A stretch of DNA of 64,000 nt, taken from NCBI RefSeq assembly GCF_000519005.1, contig NZ_JAER01000002.1, positions 124,640-188,639 of the forward strand, in the 5' to 3' direction. The position numbers were made by a program, and so were the translations under genes. Shown here piece after piece: positions 1 through 8,619 of this stretch. Source of the DNA: Nocardioides sp. J54. GTDB lineage: Bacteria; Actinomycetota; Actinomycetes; Propionibacteriales; Nocardioidaceae. The notes below the pieces were generated by a model. It made no database searches and was not told the origin of the DNA. It saw only the letters and a list, made by a program, of their open reading frames with translations. How positions within the stretch are numbered: position 1 is the stretch's first letter; each line of letters starts with the position of its first letter.

Positions 1-587
1 TGGCGGACGTAGACCTCCACGATGTTCGGGTCGCCCTCGAAGTCGCCGTCCCAGACCGAGTCCAGGACCTGCCGCTTCGACACCACGTCGCCCCTGTGCC
101 GGGCGAGGAAGGCCAGGACCGCGAACTCCCGCGAGGTCAGGCTGATCTCGACCTCGCCGCGGCGGACCCGGCGCGCGGCGGTGTCGACGACGAGGTCGCC
201 GAGCTCGATCGCCGTCGGCCGCTCCCGCGCCCCGCGCCGGGCGACTGCGCGCAGGCGGGCGACGAGCACGGGGAACGAGAACGGCTTGGTCAGGTAGTCG
301 TCGGCGCCGGTGTCGAGGCCCTCGACCTGGTCCCACTCGCCGTCCTTGGCGGTCAGCATGAGGATGGGCGTCCAGTTCTCCTCGCGGCGCAGCGTCTCGC
401 ACACCTTGTAGCCGTTGATGCCGGGCAGCATGAGGTCGAGGACGATGGCGTCGTAGGTGTTCTCCCGCGCCATCCAGAGACCGTCGGAGCCGTCGTGCGC
501 GACGTCCACGGCGAAGCCCTCGGCCTCCAGGCCGAGCTCGATGGCGCGCGCGAGCCGGCGCTCGTCGTCGACGACCAGGATCCGCAC
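1..587 (-). CDS. OmpR/PhoB-family response regulator (3' end outside window)
   Basis: This is a two-component response regulator, read leftward and cut by the window edge before its C-terminus. The GTG start at 587 gives an N-terminus beginning RILVVDDE, with the acidic pair at residues 7-8 and the phosphoacceptor Asp51 in LDLMLPG. A receiver domain (about 1-118, with the conserved Lys in LTKPF) is followed by a winged-helix domain that includes the motif SLTSREFAVLAFLARH. No partner kinase is visible; it would lie beyond the left edge. Family assignment is secure. The signal sensed and the target genes cannot be read from the sequence. Its position downstream of cyp125 does not by itself link it to sterol metabolism. 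Confidence 0.9.
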   Translation of the reverse strand, partial: MRILVVDDERRLARAIELGLEAEGFAVDVAHDGSDGLWMARENTYDAIVLDLMLPGINGYKVCETLRREENWTPILMLTAKDGEWDQVEGLDTGADDYLTKPFSFPVLVARLRAVARRGARERPTAIELGDLVVDTAARRVRRGEVEISLTSREFAVLAFLARHRGDVVSKRQVLDSVWDGDFEGDPNIVEVYVR

Positions 588-608
588 GGCGTCCTCCAGG
601 AAAAGCGG

Positions 609-642
609 TCAGGGCGGCTCCATTGTGGTGGAGCCGCCCTGA
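609..642 (-). terminator. Hairpin terminator downstream of cyp125
   Basis: A perfect 14-bp inverted repeat (609-622 and 629-642, arm TCAGGGCGGCTCCA) with a 6-nt loop lies between the cyp125 stop and the response regulator start. It has no long U tract, as is usual for high-GC actinobacterial terminators. It should separate the two leftward genes. Confidence 0.7.
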
Positions 643-659
643 ACCTGCGCTGAAGGAGG

Positions 660-1895
660 TCAGCTGTACTTGACCTGCATCTCCTTGATCGCGTTGAGCC
701 AGCCGGAGCGCAGGCGGCGCGGCTCGCCGTCGAGCTGGATGTCGGGCGCGAGGTCGGCGAGGGCGTCGAAGATCAGCTTGATCTCCATGCGGGCCAGGTT
801 GGCGCCGATGCAGTAGTGCGCGCCGTGGCCGCCGAAGGCGACGTGCGGGTTGTTCTCACGCTTGATGTTGAAGGTGAAGGGGTCGTCGAAGACCTCCTCG
901 TCGAAGTTCGCCGAGGCGTAGAAGAGACCGACGCGGTCGCCCTTCTTGATGGCCTGGCCGGCGAGCTCGGTGTCCTGGAGCGCGGTGCGCTGGAAGACGG
1001 TGACGGGGGTGGCCCAGCGGATGACCTCGTCGACCATCGTGTCGGGGCGCTCGTCGATCCAGGTCTGCCACTGGTCGGGGTTCTGGAGGAACGCGTGCAT
1101 GCCGTGGCTGATCGCGTTGCGGGTCGTCTCGTTGCCGGCGACGGCGAGCAGGATGACGAAGAAGCCGAACTCGTCGTTGGTCAGCGAGCCGTGGTCGTCG
1201 TCCTTGCCGACGCTGATCAGCTTGGTGACGATGTCGTCCTGCGGGTTCTCGCGACGGTCGTTGGCGAGCGCGTCGAAGTACGCGATGAGCTCCATCGAGG
1301 CGATGGCCGGGTCGATGTCGAACTCCGGGTCGTCGTACGCCATCATCTGGTTCGACCACTCGAAGATCTTCTTGCGGTCCTCCTGCGGCACGCCGAGGAA
1401 GTCGGCGATGGCCTGCAGCGGGAGCTCGGCGGCGAGGTCCTCGACGAAGTCGCCGCTGCCCTTGGCGACGCACTCCTCGACGATCTTGTACGCGCGCTCG
1501 CGCAGGCCGTCCTTGAGCGCCGCGATCGCACGCGGCGTGAAGCCGCGCGAGACGATGCCGCGCATCTTGGTGTGCTCCGGCGGGTCGTGGTGGATCAGCA
1601 TCGCGCGCTGGACCTCGACCTGGTCGCGGGTCATGTCCTCGGCGAAGCGGATGATCACGCCGTTCTCGGCCGTCGACCAGTTCTCGTTGTCCTTGGAGAC
1701 CTGGCGGACCTCGGCGTGGCGGGTGCAGGCCCAGTAGCCGGTGTCGAGGAAGCCCGCGCGGGCCTCCGGCGGCTGCTCGATCCACCGGATCGGCTCGGTC
1801 GCACGCAGCGCGCGGAACTGCTCGTGCGGCAGGGCGACTTCGTTGATGGAGGGATCGGTCGGGTCCCACCCGACGGGGATGAGCTGCTCGGTCAC
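660..1895 (-). CDS. cyp125: Cytochrome P450 CYP125-type, steroid C26/C27 monooxygenase
   Basis: A 411-residue P450 that should oxidise the terminal methyl of the cholesterol or cholestenone side chain to start its beta-oxidation. Visible family features are the I-helix AGNETTRN, the EVIR pair of the K helix, and the haem-ligand loop FGGHGAHYCIGANLARME with Cys at about residue 362. The sequence is close throughout to mycobacterial CYP125 as I remember it, including GYWACTRHAEV and the end RLRSGWLNAIKEM. The GTG start at 1895 was chosen because AAAGG lies just upstream; the frame is open further upstream but has no ribosome site. The gene is divergent from fadA5 across two KstR-type boxes, the same arrangement as Rv3545c/Rv3546. 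Another steroid-oxidising P450 subfamily is possible but less likely. Confidence 0.88.
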   Translation of the reverse strand: MTEQLIPVGWDPTDPSINEVALPHEQFRALRATEPIRWIEQPPEARAGFLDTGYWACTRHAEVRQVSKDNENWSTAENGVIIRFAEDMTRDQVEVQRAMLIHHDPPEHTKMRGIVSRGFTPRAIAALKDGLRERAYKIVEECVAKGSGDFVEDLAAELPLQAIADFLGVPQEDRKKIFEWSNQMMAYDDPEFDIDPAIASMELIAYFDALANDRRENPQDDIVTKLISVGKDDDHGSLTNDEFGFFVILLAVAGNETTRNAISHGMHAFLQNPDQWQTWIDERPDTMVDEVIRWATPVTVFQRTALQDTELAGQAIKKGDRVGLFYASANFDEEVFDDPFTFNIKRENNPHVAFGGHGAHYCIGANLARMEIKLIFDALADLAPDIQLDGEPRRLRSGWLNAIKEMQVKYS

Positions 1896-1960
1896 GACGA
1901 ACCTTTCACTGGAAACACAGGGGGCGACGGCGTCGGCACCCCGGGGGCGACCCGGGTCAC

Positions 1961-1974
1961 TGGAACGCGTTCTA
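1961..1974. promoter_or_regulatory. KstR-type operator 1 (cyp125/fadA5 intergenic)
   Basis: TGGAACGCGTTCTA matches the reported KstR consensus TNNAACNNGTTNNA at every fixed position. It lies 66 bp upstream of the cyp125 start and probably controls that gene. KstR itself is not encoded in this window. Confidence 0.75.
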
Positions 1975-2054
1975 CGCACACACTACAAAGCATCGCACGC
2001 TTACGAAAGGGTTTCGTTGAGCGAGTTCGCAAAGTTGCTCGCGCAAACGGAAAC

Positions 2055-2068
2055 GAGAACGTGTTCTA
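2055..2068. promoter_or_regulatory. KstR-type operator 2 (fadA5 side)
   Basis: GAGAACGTGTTCTA matches the KstR consensus except for the first base. It sits 9 bp upstream of the fadA5 -10 element, where bound repressor would block polymerase. Confidence 0.7.
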
Positions 2069-2069
2069 G

Positions 2070-3254
<1,185 letters not shown>

Positions 3255-3271
3255 GGCGGAAGGCTCCGGGA

Positions 3272-3353
3272 ACAGTTTCGCCGGTCGACCGGCGAAACTG
3301 TCGCTTGACCGACGAAACTTCGTCGGTCAAGTGTGAGTTTCATCGGTCAAGTC
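3272..3353. repeat. Left 82-bp inverted repeat of the DUF559 cassette
   Basis: This 82-bp segment recurs in inverse orientation at 4389-4470 with 75 of 82 positions identical. Its outer 30 bp (3272-3301) form a perfect palindrome centred on CCGGTCGACCGG. An inner 28-bp palindrome (3303-3330, arms CTTGACCGACGAA) and a third CGGTCAAG block follow. The hairpins may also terminate fadA5 transcription, whose stop codon is 18 bp away. Confidence 0.85.
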
Positions 3354-3403
3354 TCCGACCAGGACCGCCTCCAGGCGGTTGTCCACAGGTGAGGGCACCC
3401 CCG

Positions 3404-4375
3404 ATGGCGCATCACAGGCAGTTGTCGCACGCTGTGCTGGTGATCGAGCTGGTGGCAGACGAGCGGGGCATCCTCTTGCGGCGCGACGCCCTCGCGATGG
3501 GCATCGACGACAACGCGCTGCAGCGAGCCCTCCGCGGCGGCTTTATCGTCCGCATCCGGCAAGGCGCCTACGCCTTGCGTGACATCTGGGAGCACGCCAT
3601 GCCCCAGGATCGACACTCGCTCCTGCTGTCGGCGGTCCGCAAGCAGTACGACGACACCGTGGCCGCTTCGCACGTCAGCGCGTGCATCGAGCAGGGCGGG
3701 CCGACATGGGGACTCGACCTTTCGTCGGTACACGTCACCAGCCTGGACGGCTCGAGCGAGCGGAATCAGGGGAAGGTCGTCCACCACCGAGGCGCGTGCC
3801 GGGCCGACGACCTCACCCGCGATGACTTCGGCTGGATCACGGCGCCCACCAGGACGGCGCTCGACACCGCCAGCATCGCGCCGCAGGAGCCTGCCGTCGC
3901 CGTACTCGATTGGTTCATCCAGTCAGGCCTCACGACCCGCACCCAGCTGGAGCAGGGTTTCGCCGGGATGAAGCACTGGCCCGACACGCTGGCCCTGCAC
4001 CGCGTGCTGCAGCTGACAGACGGGTACGCCGAGTCGGTCGGCGAGACACGCACCCGGCTCCTGCTCCGGCGCCAGCGGATCCCGGCGCCGATCCCACAGC
4101 TGGAGATCCGGCACCCCAGCGGCAGGGTGGCCGGCCGCGTCGACTTCGCGTGGCCCGAGCGCAGGGTCATGCTGGAGTTCGACGGCATGCAGAAGTACCA
4201 CCGCTTCCGCCGTCCCGGCGAGTCCATCGAGGAGATGGTGATCCGGGAGAAGCAGCGCGAGGACCTCCTCCGCGAGCTCACTGGATGGCTCATGATCCGG
4301 CTCGTCTGGGTCGACCTCGACTACCCGCAACGTACGGCAGACAGGATCCTCCGCGGCTTCGCCCGGGCAGCGTGA
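3404..4375 (+). CDS. AbiEi-like N-terminal domain plus DUF559/Vsr-like nuclease-fold protein
   Basis: A 323-residue protein of a type common in actinobacteria and of unproven function. Residues of about 10-60 (GILLRRDALAMGIDDNALQRALRGGFIVRIRQGAYAL in the raw reading, quoted here only by its start GILLRRDALAMG) resemble the winged-helix domain of AbiEi antitoxins. The C-terminal third resembles DUF559 or very-short-patch-repair nucleases, with GRVDFAWPERRVMLEFDG-like acidic positions near residue 250 and a final RLVWVDL strand. The ATG at 3404 follows GAGGG. No toxin partner is adjacent, so it is not a standard AbiE pair. The gene is bracketed by two 82-bp inverted repeats and sits within an otherwise conserved catabolic cluster, which suggests later insertion. 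Confidence 0.7.
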   Translation: MAHHRQLSHAVLVIELVADERGILLRRDALAMGIDDNALQRALRGGFIVRIRQGAYALRDIWEHAMPQDRHSLLLSAVRKQYDDTVAASHVSACIEQGGPTWGLDLSSVHVTSLDGSSERNQGKVVHHRGACRADDLTRDDFGWITAPTRTALDTASIAPQEPAVAVLDWFIQSGLTTRTQLEQGFAGMKHWPDTLALHRVLQLTDGYAESVGETRTRLLLRRQRIPAPIPQLEIRHPSGRVAGRVDFAWPERRVMLEFDGMQKYHRFRRPGESIEEMVIREKQREDLLRELTGWLMIRLVWVDLDYPQRTADRILRGFARAA

Positions 4376-4388
4376 GCGCCGAACCCAC

Positions 4389-4470
4389 GACTTGACCGAC
4401 GAATCTCACGCTTGACCGACGAAACTTCATCGGTCAAGAGACAGTTTCGCCGGTCGACCGGCGAAACTGT
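4389..4470. repeat. Right 82-bp inverted repeat of the DUF559 cassette
   Basis: This is the inverted partner of 3272-3353, with seven mismatches, none in the outer 30-bp palindrome (4441-4470). It ends 8 bp before the stop codon of the leftward SDR gene. The pair may be mobile-element ends, or two copies of a dispersed palindromic repeat that doubles as a terminator for the convergent genes. Confidence 0.85.
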
Positions 4471-4477
4471 CGCCGCC

Positions 4478-5356
4478 TCACGCCCCGTACACCGGCTCCG
4501 GCACCGGCGCCTCGGCCAGCATCTCCCTCAGCGCCGGCCCGACCTTCTCGGCGTCCCAGCGGGCGCCGGCGTCGCGGGAGGGGCCGTGGCGCCAGCCGTT
4601 CTCGACGGTGATGACGGAGCCGTCGATCTCGATGACGCGGCCGGTGACGTCGCCGGCCTCCTCGCTGGCGAGCCACGCGACGACCGGGGAGTTGTCCTCG
4701 GGCAGGGCCATGGCGGAGGTGTCGAAGGCGCCCTCAGTCATCCGGGTCCTGGCGACGGGGGCGATGGCGTTGACGGTGACGCCGTAGCGGCCCATCTCCT
4801 GGGCGGCGACGAGGGTGAGGCCGGCGATGCCGGCCTTGGCGGCGGAGTACGTCGCCTGGCCGACCGAGCCCTGGAGGCCGGCGCCCGAGGAGGTGTTGAT
4901 GACGCGGGCGGCGCGCTGGCGGCCGGCCTTGGCCTCGGCGCGCCACCAGGCTCCGGCGTGGCGCAGCGGGGCGAAGTGGCCCTTGAGGTGGACGCGGATG
5001 ACGGCGTCCCACTCCTCCTCGGAGGTGTTGACCAGCATCCGGTCGCGGACGAAGCCGGCGTTGTTGATCAGGATGTCGAGCCCGCCGAAGGTGTCGATGG
5101 CCTGCTGGACCATCGCCTCGGCGGCCGCGAAGTCGGCGACGTCGGCGCCGTTGACGACGGCCTCGCCGCCCATGGCCTCGATCTCGGCGACGACGGCGTG
5201 CGCGGGCGAGTCCTCCTTCTCCCCCGCCAGCGAGACGCCGTAGTCGTTGACGACCACCTTGGCGCCGTGGCGCGCGAGCTCCAGCGCGTGGGCACGGCCG
5301 ATGCCGCGGCCGGCGCCGGTGACGATGGCGGTGCGGCCTTCGAGAAGCTTGGTCAC
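4478..5356 (-). CDS. Short-chain dehydrogenase, Rv3548c-like, sterol ring C/D region
   Basis: A 292-residue NAD(P)-dependent SDR with the cofactor motif TGAGRGIG near residue 14, NNAG near 95, and the catalytic Ser and YSAAK in the middle. Its start resembles the SDR half of multifunctional 17-beta-HSD proteins (VVVNDYGVSLAGE). That suggests oxidation of a hydroxyacyl-CoA or hydroxysteroid. Position and orientation match Rv3548c of the KstR2 regulon. The GTG start at 5356 overlaps the stop of the upstream SDR by 4 nt (GTGA), so the two are translationally coupled. The exact substrate is not known from sequence. Confidence 0.85.
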   Translation of the reverse strand: MTKLLEGRTAIVTGAGRGIGRAHALELARHGAKVVVNDYGVSLAGEKEDSPAHAVVAEIEAMGGEAVVNGADVADFAAAEAMVQQAIDTFGGLDILINNAGFVRDRMLVNTSEEEWDAVIRVHLKGHFAPLRHAGAWWRAEAKAGRQRAARVINTSSGAGLQGSVGQATYSAAKAGIAGLTLVAAQEMGRYGVTVNAIAPVARTRMTEGAFDTSAMALPEDNSPVVAWLASEEAGDVTGRVIEIDGSVITVENGWRHGPSRDAGARWDAEKVGPALREMLAEAPVPEPVYGA

Positions 5357-6135
5357 TGGGACTCTCCTTGACTGTCCTGGCCCTGCTGGGCGATGTGGAG
5401 GAAGACGGGCTGCTCGCCGCCGCCGTGGCAGGCGACCCGCGCCCCCGAGACGTACGACGACAGGTCGCTCGCGAGGAACGCGACGACCTGTCCGATCTCG
5501 GCGACGTCGGCCATGCGGCCGGCCGGGATGGTGGACTCGATCGCGGCGACGGTCTCGTCGCCGCCGTAGTGGTCGGCGGTGTCGGCGGTCCGCACGAGGC
5601 CGACGTCGACGGCGTTGACCCGGACCCTCGGACCCCACTCCTGGGCGAGCGAGGTGGTCAGCGAGTCGACTCCCGCCTTGGCGGCGCCGTAGGCGGCGGT
5701 GCCCGGCGAGGGCCGGGTGGCCGAGATCGAGGAGATGTTGACGATCGAGCCGCCGCCGGGCTGGTCCTGCATGACCCGGTTGGCGGCCTGGCTGACGAGC
5801 AGCGAGGACATCAGGTTGAGGGACACGATCTTGTCGTGGAAGCGCGGTGACGCGGTCGCGGCGGGCGCGAAGGGCGCTCCCCCGGCGTTGTTGACCACGA
5901 CGTCGAGGTGGCCGTGGTCGGCCACGATTCCCGCGACGAGGGCGTCGACCGACTCGGGGTCGCGCACGTCGCAGAGCCGGTGGGTGGCGCCGGCGGGCGG
6001 GTCCGCCTCGGAGCGGCCGCAGGTGACGACCTCGGCACCAGCGGCGAGCAGCACCTCGGTGATGCCACGGCCGATGCCGCGGGCGCCGCCGGTGACCAGC
6101 GCGACGCGCCCGGCCAGGTCCAGGGAGAGAGCCAT
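5353..6135 (-). CDS. Short-chain dehydrogenase, Rv3549c-like
   Basis: A 260-residue SDR with TGGARGIG near residue 16, NNAGG near 86, catalytic Ser in NISSISA, and YGAAK. It should act on a hydroxyl of a late sterol ring intermediate, by analogy with Rv3549c, which holds the same place next to echA20. Upstream ATGs at 6147 and 6156 were rejected because they lie inside the shared palindrome. The ATG at 6135 has a TATGGT -10 element exactly 7 nt before it, the leaderless pattern. The gene is the first of a two-SDR operon. Confidence 0.85.
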   Translation of the reverse strand: MALSLDLAGRVALVTGGARGIGRGITEVLLAAGAEVVTCGRSEADPPAGATHRLCDVRDPESVDALVAGIVADHGHLDVVVNNAGGAPFAPAATASPRFHDKIVSLNLMSSLLVSQAANRVMQDQPGGGSIVNISSISATRPSPGTAAYGAAKAGVDSLTTSLAQEWGPRVRVNAVDVGLVRTADTADHYGGDETVAAIESTIPAGRMADVAEIGQVVAFLASDLSSYVSGARVACHGGGEQPVFLHIAQQGQDSQGESQ

Positions 6136-6142
6136 GCCGAGC

Positions 6143-6170
6143 ACCATACCAAGCAAATGCTTGGTAGGGT
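6143..6170. promoter_or_regulatory. Bidirectional leaderless promoter with TACCAAGCA palindrome
   Basis: The palindrome TACCAAGCAAATGCTTGGTA (6147-6166) overlaps two divergent -10 elements. TATGGT (6143-6148, minus) serves the SDR at 6135 and TAGGGT (6165-6170, plus) serves echA20 at 6177. The surrounding 33 bp (6139-6171) recur unchanged at 14936-14968. It is probably the KstR2 operator, because both copies lie in the KstR2-type gene block. Confidence 0.75.
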
Positions 6171-6176
6171 GCGCTC

Positions 6177-6950
6177 ATGCCCATCACCAGCGAGCTCCGC
6201 GACGACGGCATCCGCGTCGTCACGATGAGCGCTCCCCCGGTCAACGCCCTCACCGTGCAGGGCTGGTTCGACGTGGCCGCCGCCCTCGACGAGGCCGGCG
6301 CCGACATGGCGACGAAGGTCGTCGTGCTGCGGGCCGAGGGCAAGGGCTTCAACGCCGGCGTCGACATCAAGGAGATGCAGAACACCACCGGCTTCGACGC
6401 CCTGATCGGCGCCAACAAGGGCTGCTTTGCGGCGTTCCGCGCGGTCTACGAGTGCGCCGTCCCGGTCATCGCGGCCGTCAACGGCTTCTGCGTCGGCGGC
6501 GGGGTGGGCCTGGTCGGCAACGCCGACTGCGTGGTCGCCAGCGACGACGCCTACTTCGGCGTCCCGGAGGTCAACCAGGGCGCGCTCGGCGCGGCCACCC
6601 ACATGGCCCGGCTCGTGCCGCAGCACATGATGCGCACCCTCTACTTCACCGCCCGCACCATCCCGGCGTCCGCGCTGGTGCAGTTCGGGTCGGTCCTCGA
6701 AGTCGTCCCGCGCGAGGAGCTCGACGAGGCCGCGCTGCGCGTCGCCCGCGACATCGCCGCCAAGGACACCCGGGTCATCCGTGCCGCCAAGGAGGCGCTC
6801 AACGGCATCGACCCGATCGACGTCAACAAGTCCTACCGCTGGGAGCAGGGGTTCACCTTCGAGCTGAACCTCATGGGCGTCAGCGACGAGCTGCGCGACG
6901 AGTTCGCCGGCACCGACAAGGCCAGCACTACCAAGGGAGGCACGAGGTGA
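6177..6950 (+). CDS. echA20: Enoyl-CoA hydratase/isomerase family ring hydrolase EchA20
   Basis: A 257-residue crotonase-family protein. In M. tuberculosis, EchA20 hydrolytically opens the last-but-one sterol ring to give COCHEA-CoA. The oxyanion-hole segments GKGFNAGVDIKEM and NGFCVGGGVGLVG are present, and the length is normal. It starts a tight rightward operon echA20-ipdA-ipdB-ipdC in the same order as Rv3550-Rv3553, with every junction a 4-nt GTGA overlap. The start ATG has no ribosome site but lies 7 nt after TAGGGT. That the substrate is the same here is inferred from sequence and gene order. Confidence 0.9.
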   Translation: MPITSELRDDGIRVVTMSAPPVNALTVQGWFDVAAALDEAGADMATKVVVLRAEGKGFNAGVDIKEMQNTTGFDALIGANKGCFAAFRAVYECAVPVIAAVNGFCVGGGVGLVGNADCVVASDDAYFGVPEVNQGALGAATHMARLVPQHMMRTLYFTARTIPASALVQFGSVLEVVPREELDEAALRVARDIAAKDTRVIRAAKEALNGIDPIDVNKSYRWEQGFTFELNLMGVSDELRDEFAGTDKASTTKGGTR

Positions 6951-7846
6951 GTCGCAAGCCCCGCGACAAGCAGATGTCCGTCGACGAGGTCGTGGCCTCG
7001 CTCGAGGACGGGATGACCATCGGCATCGGCGGGTGGGGACCGCGGCGCAAGCCGATGGCCCTGGTCCGCGCGATCCTGCGCTCCGACCTCAAGGACCTGA
7101 CCATCGTCAGCTGGGGCGGTGCCGACGTCGGCCTGCTCGCCCGGGCCGGCAAGATCCGCAAGCTGGTCTACGCCTTCGTCAGCCTGGACTCGATCCCGCT
7201 GGAGCCGAACTTCCAGCGCGCCCGTCAGGGCAAGGAGATCCCCGAGGTCGTCGAGCTCGACGAGGGCATGTTCCAGACCGGCCTCAAGGCCGCCGCCGAG
7301 CGTCTGCCGTTCCTCCCGATGCGCGCGGGCCTCGGCTCCGACGTGATGGTCAACAACCCGTGGATCAGGACCGTCACCAGCCCGTACGACGAGGGGCACG
7401 GTCACGAGGAGCTCGTCGCCGTGCCGGCGCTGAGGCTCGACGTGGCGCTCGTCCACCTCAACCGCGCCGACGTGCACGGCAACGCGACCTACCTCGGCCC
7501 GGACCCCTACTTCGACGACCTGTTCGCGATGGCGGCCGACCGCACCTACGTCTCGGTCGAGAAGGTCGTGGACACCGCCGGCCTCACCGTCGACACCCCG
7601 GTCCAGCGGCTGCTGCTCAACCGGATGATGGTCACCGGCGTCGTGGAGACCCCCAACGGTGCGCACTTCACGAGCTGCGTGCCCGACTACGAGCGCGACG
7701 AGCGCTTCCAGAAGGCCTATGCCGCCGCGGCCGGCGGGTCCGACGAGGACTGGGCGGCGTTCGAGGAGCGCTTCCTGTCCGGGGACGAGGAGGCCTACCA
7801 GGCCGCCGTCCGTGCGTTCGCCGAGGAGAGCAGGAGCAGCAAGTGA
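6947..7846 (+). CDS. ipdA: COCHEA-CoA hydrolase alpha subunit IpdA
   Basis: A 299-residue class I CoA-transferase-like alpha subunit. IpdAB of cholesterol degraders uses this fold to hydrolyse the last sterol ring (ring C) rather than to transfer CoA. The early glycine-rich segment MTIGIGGWGPRRKP and the LNRADVHGNATYLGPDPYFD-type core (beginning LNRADVHGN) fit the family. The GTG start overlaps the echA20 stop. ipdB follows with the same overlap, as expected for two subunits made in equal amounts. The assignment rests on similarity and on exact operon order. Confidence 0.9.
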   Translation: MSRKPRDKQMSVDEVVASLEDGMTIGIGGWGPRRKPMALVRAILRSDLKDLTIVSWGGADVGLLARAGKIRKLVYAFVSLDSIPLEPNFQRARQGKEIPEVVELDEGMFQTGLKAAAERLPFLPMRAGLGSDVMVNNPWIRTVTSPYDEGHGHEELVAVPALRLDVALVHLNRADVHGNATYLGPDPYFDDLFAMAADRTYVSVEKVVDTAGLTVDTPVQRLLLNRMMVTGVVETPNGAHFTSCVPDYERDERFQKAYAAAAGGSDEDWAAFEERFLSGDEEAYQAAVRAFAEESRSSK

Positions 7847-8619
7847 GCGACAACGACTTCACCCGCGCGGACGTCTGCGCCGCCGCGATCGCCGACGCGT
7901 TCAAGGACGACGGCGAGATCTTCGCCAGCCCGATGGGCCTGTTGCCGATGCTCGGCGTGCGCCTGGCGAAGCTGACCACCAACCCCGACCTCGTCATCTC
8001 CGACGGCGAGTCGCTCTTCCTGGCCGGCGTGCCGCCGCTGTTCGCCAAGGCCGACGTGGTCGAGGGCTGGATCCCGTTCCGCCGCGTCTTCGACGTCGTC
8101 GCCTACGGCAAGCGCCACGTGATGATGGGCGCCACCCAGGTGGACCGCCACGGCAACCAGAACATCTCGGCGATCGGCGACTTCGCCCAGCCGAAGCGAC
8201 AGCTCCTCGGCTCGCGCGGCGCGCCCGGCAACACGGTCAACAACCGCACGTCGTACTGGGTGCCCAAGCACTCCGACCGCGTCTTCGTCGAGCAGGTCGA
8301 CATCGTCTCCGGCGTCGGCCCGAGGCGCGCGAAGGAGGCCGGCGTCGCCGCGTCGCGGTTCAACGACATCCACCGCATCGTCACCAACCTCGCCGTCCTC
8401 GACGTCAACGGCCCCGACGACACCGTGCGCCTGCTCTCGGTGCACCCCGGGGTCACGGTCGAGGAGGTCGTCGAGGCCACTGGCTTCACCCTCGACGTGC
8501 CCGCGGACGTGCCGACGACCCGGGAGCCGACCTACGAGGAGCTCGTGATCATCCGCGAGATGCTCGACCCCAAGGGCATGCGGTTCCGGGAAGTGCCCCA
8601 GCCGGAGGCGGCGAGGTGA
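7843..8619 (+). CDS. ipdB: COCHEA-CoA hydrolase beta subunit IpdB
   Basis: A 258-residue CoA-transferase beta-subunit homologue, the partner of IpdA. It contains DGESLFLAGVPPLF and the segment DRHGNQNISAIG seen in this subunit family, plus the conserved GSRGAPGNTVNN. The GTG start lies inside the ipdA stop (GTGA), and the ipdC start overlaps its own stop in the same way. The heterodimer opens ring C in cytosolic steroid degradation. There is nothing unusual in length or composition. Confidence 0.9.
   Translation: MSDNDFTRADVCAAAIADAFKDDGEIFASPMGLLPMLGVRLAKLTTNPDLVISDGESLFLAGVPPLFAKADVVEGWIPFRRVFDVVAYGKRHVMMGATQVDRHGNQNISAIGDFAQPKRQLLGSRGAPGNTVNNRTSYWVPKHSDRVFVEQVDIVSGVGPRRAKEAGVAASRFNDIHRIVTNLAVLDVNGPDDTVRLLSVHPGVTVEEVVEATGFTLDVPADVPTTREPTYEELVIIREMLDPKGMRFREVPQPEAAR

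Noticed and set aside
816..2069. Long open frame antisense to cyp125
   Set aside because: Its composition is dominated by Val, Asp, Gly and Arg, typical of the complementary strand of high-GC coding DNA. The cyp125 frame has all P450 motifs. Similar long antisense and out-of-phase frames throughout the window (for example 11147-12454, 21648-23282 upstream part, 53588-55714) were dismissed for the same reason.
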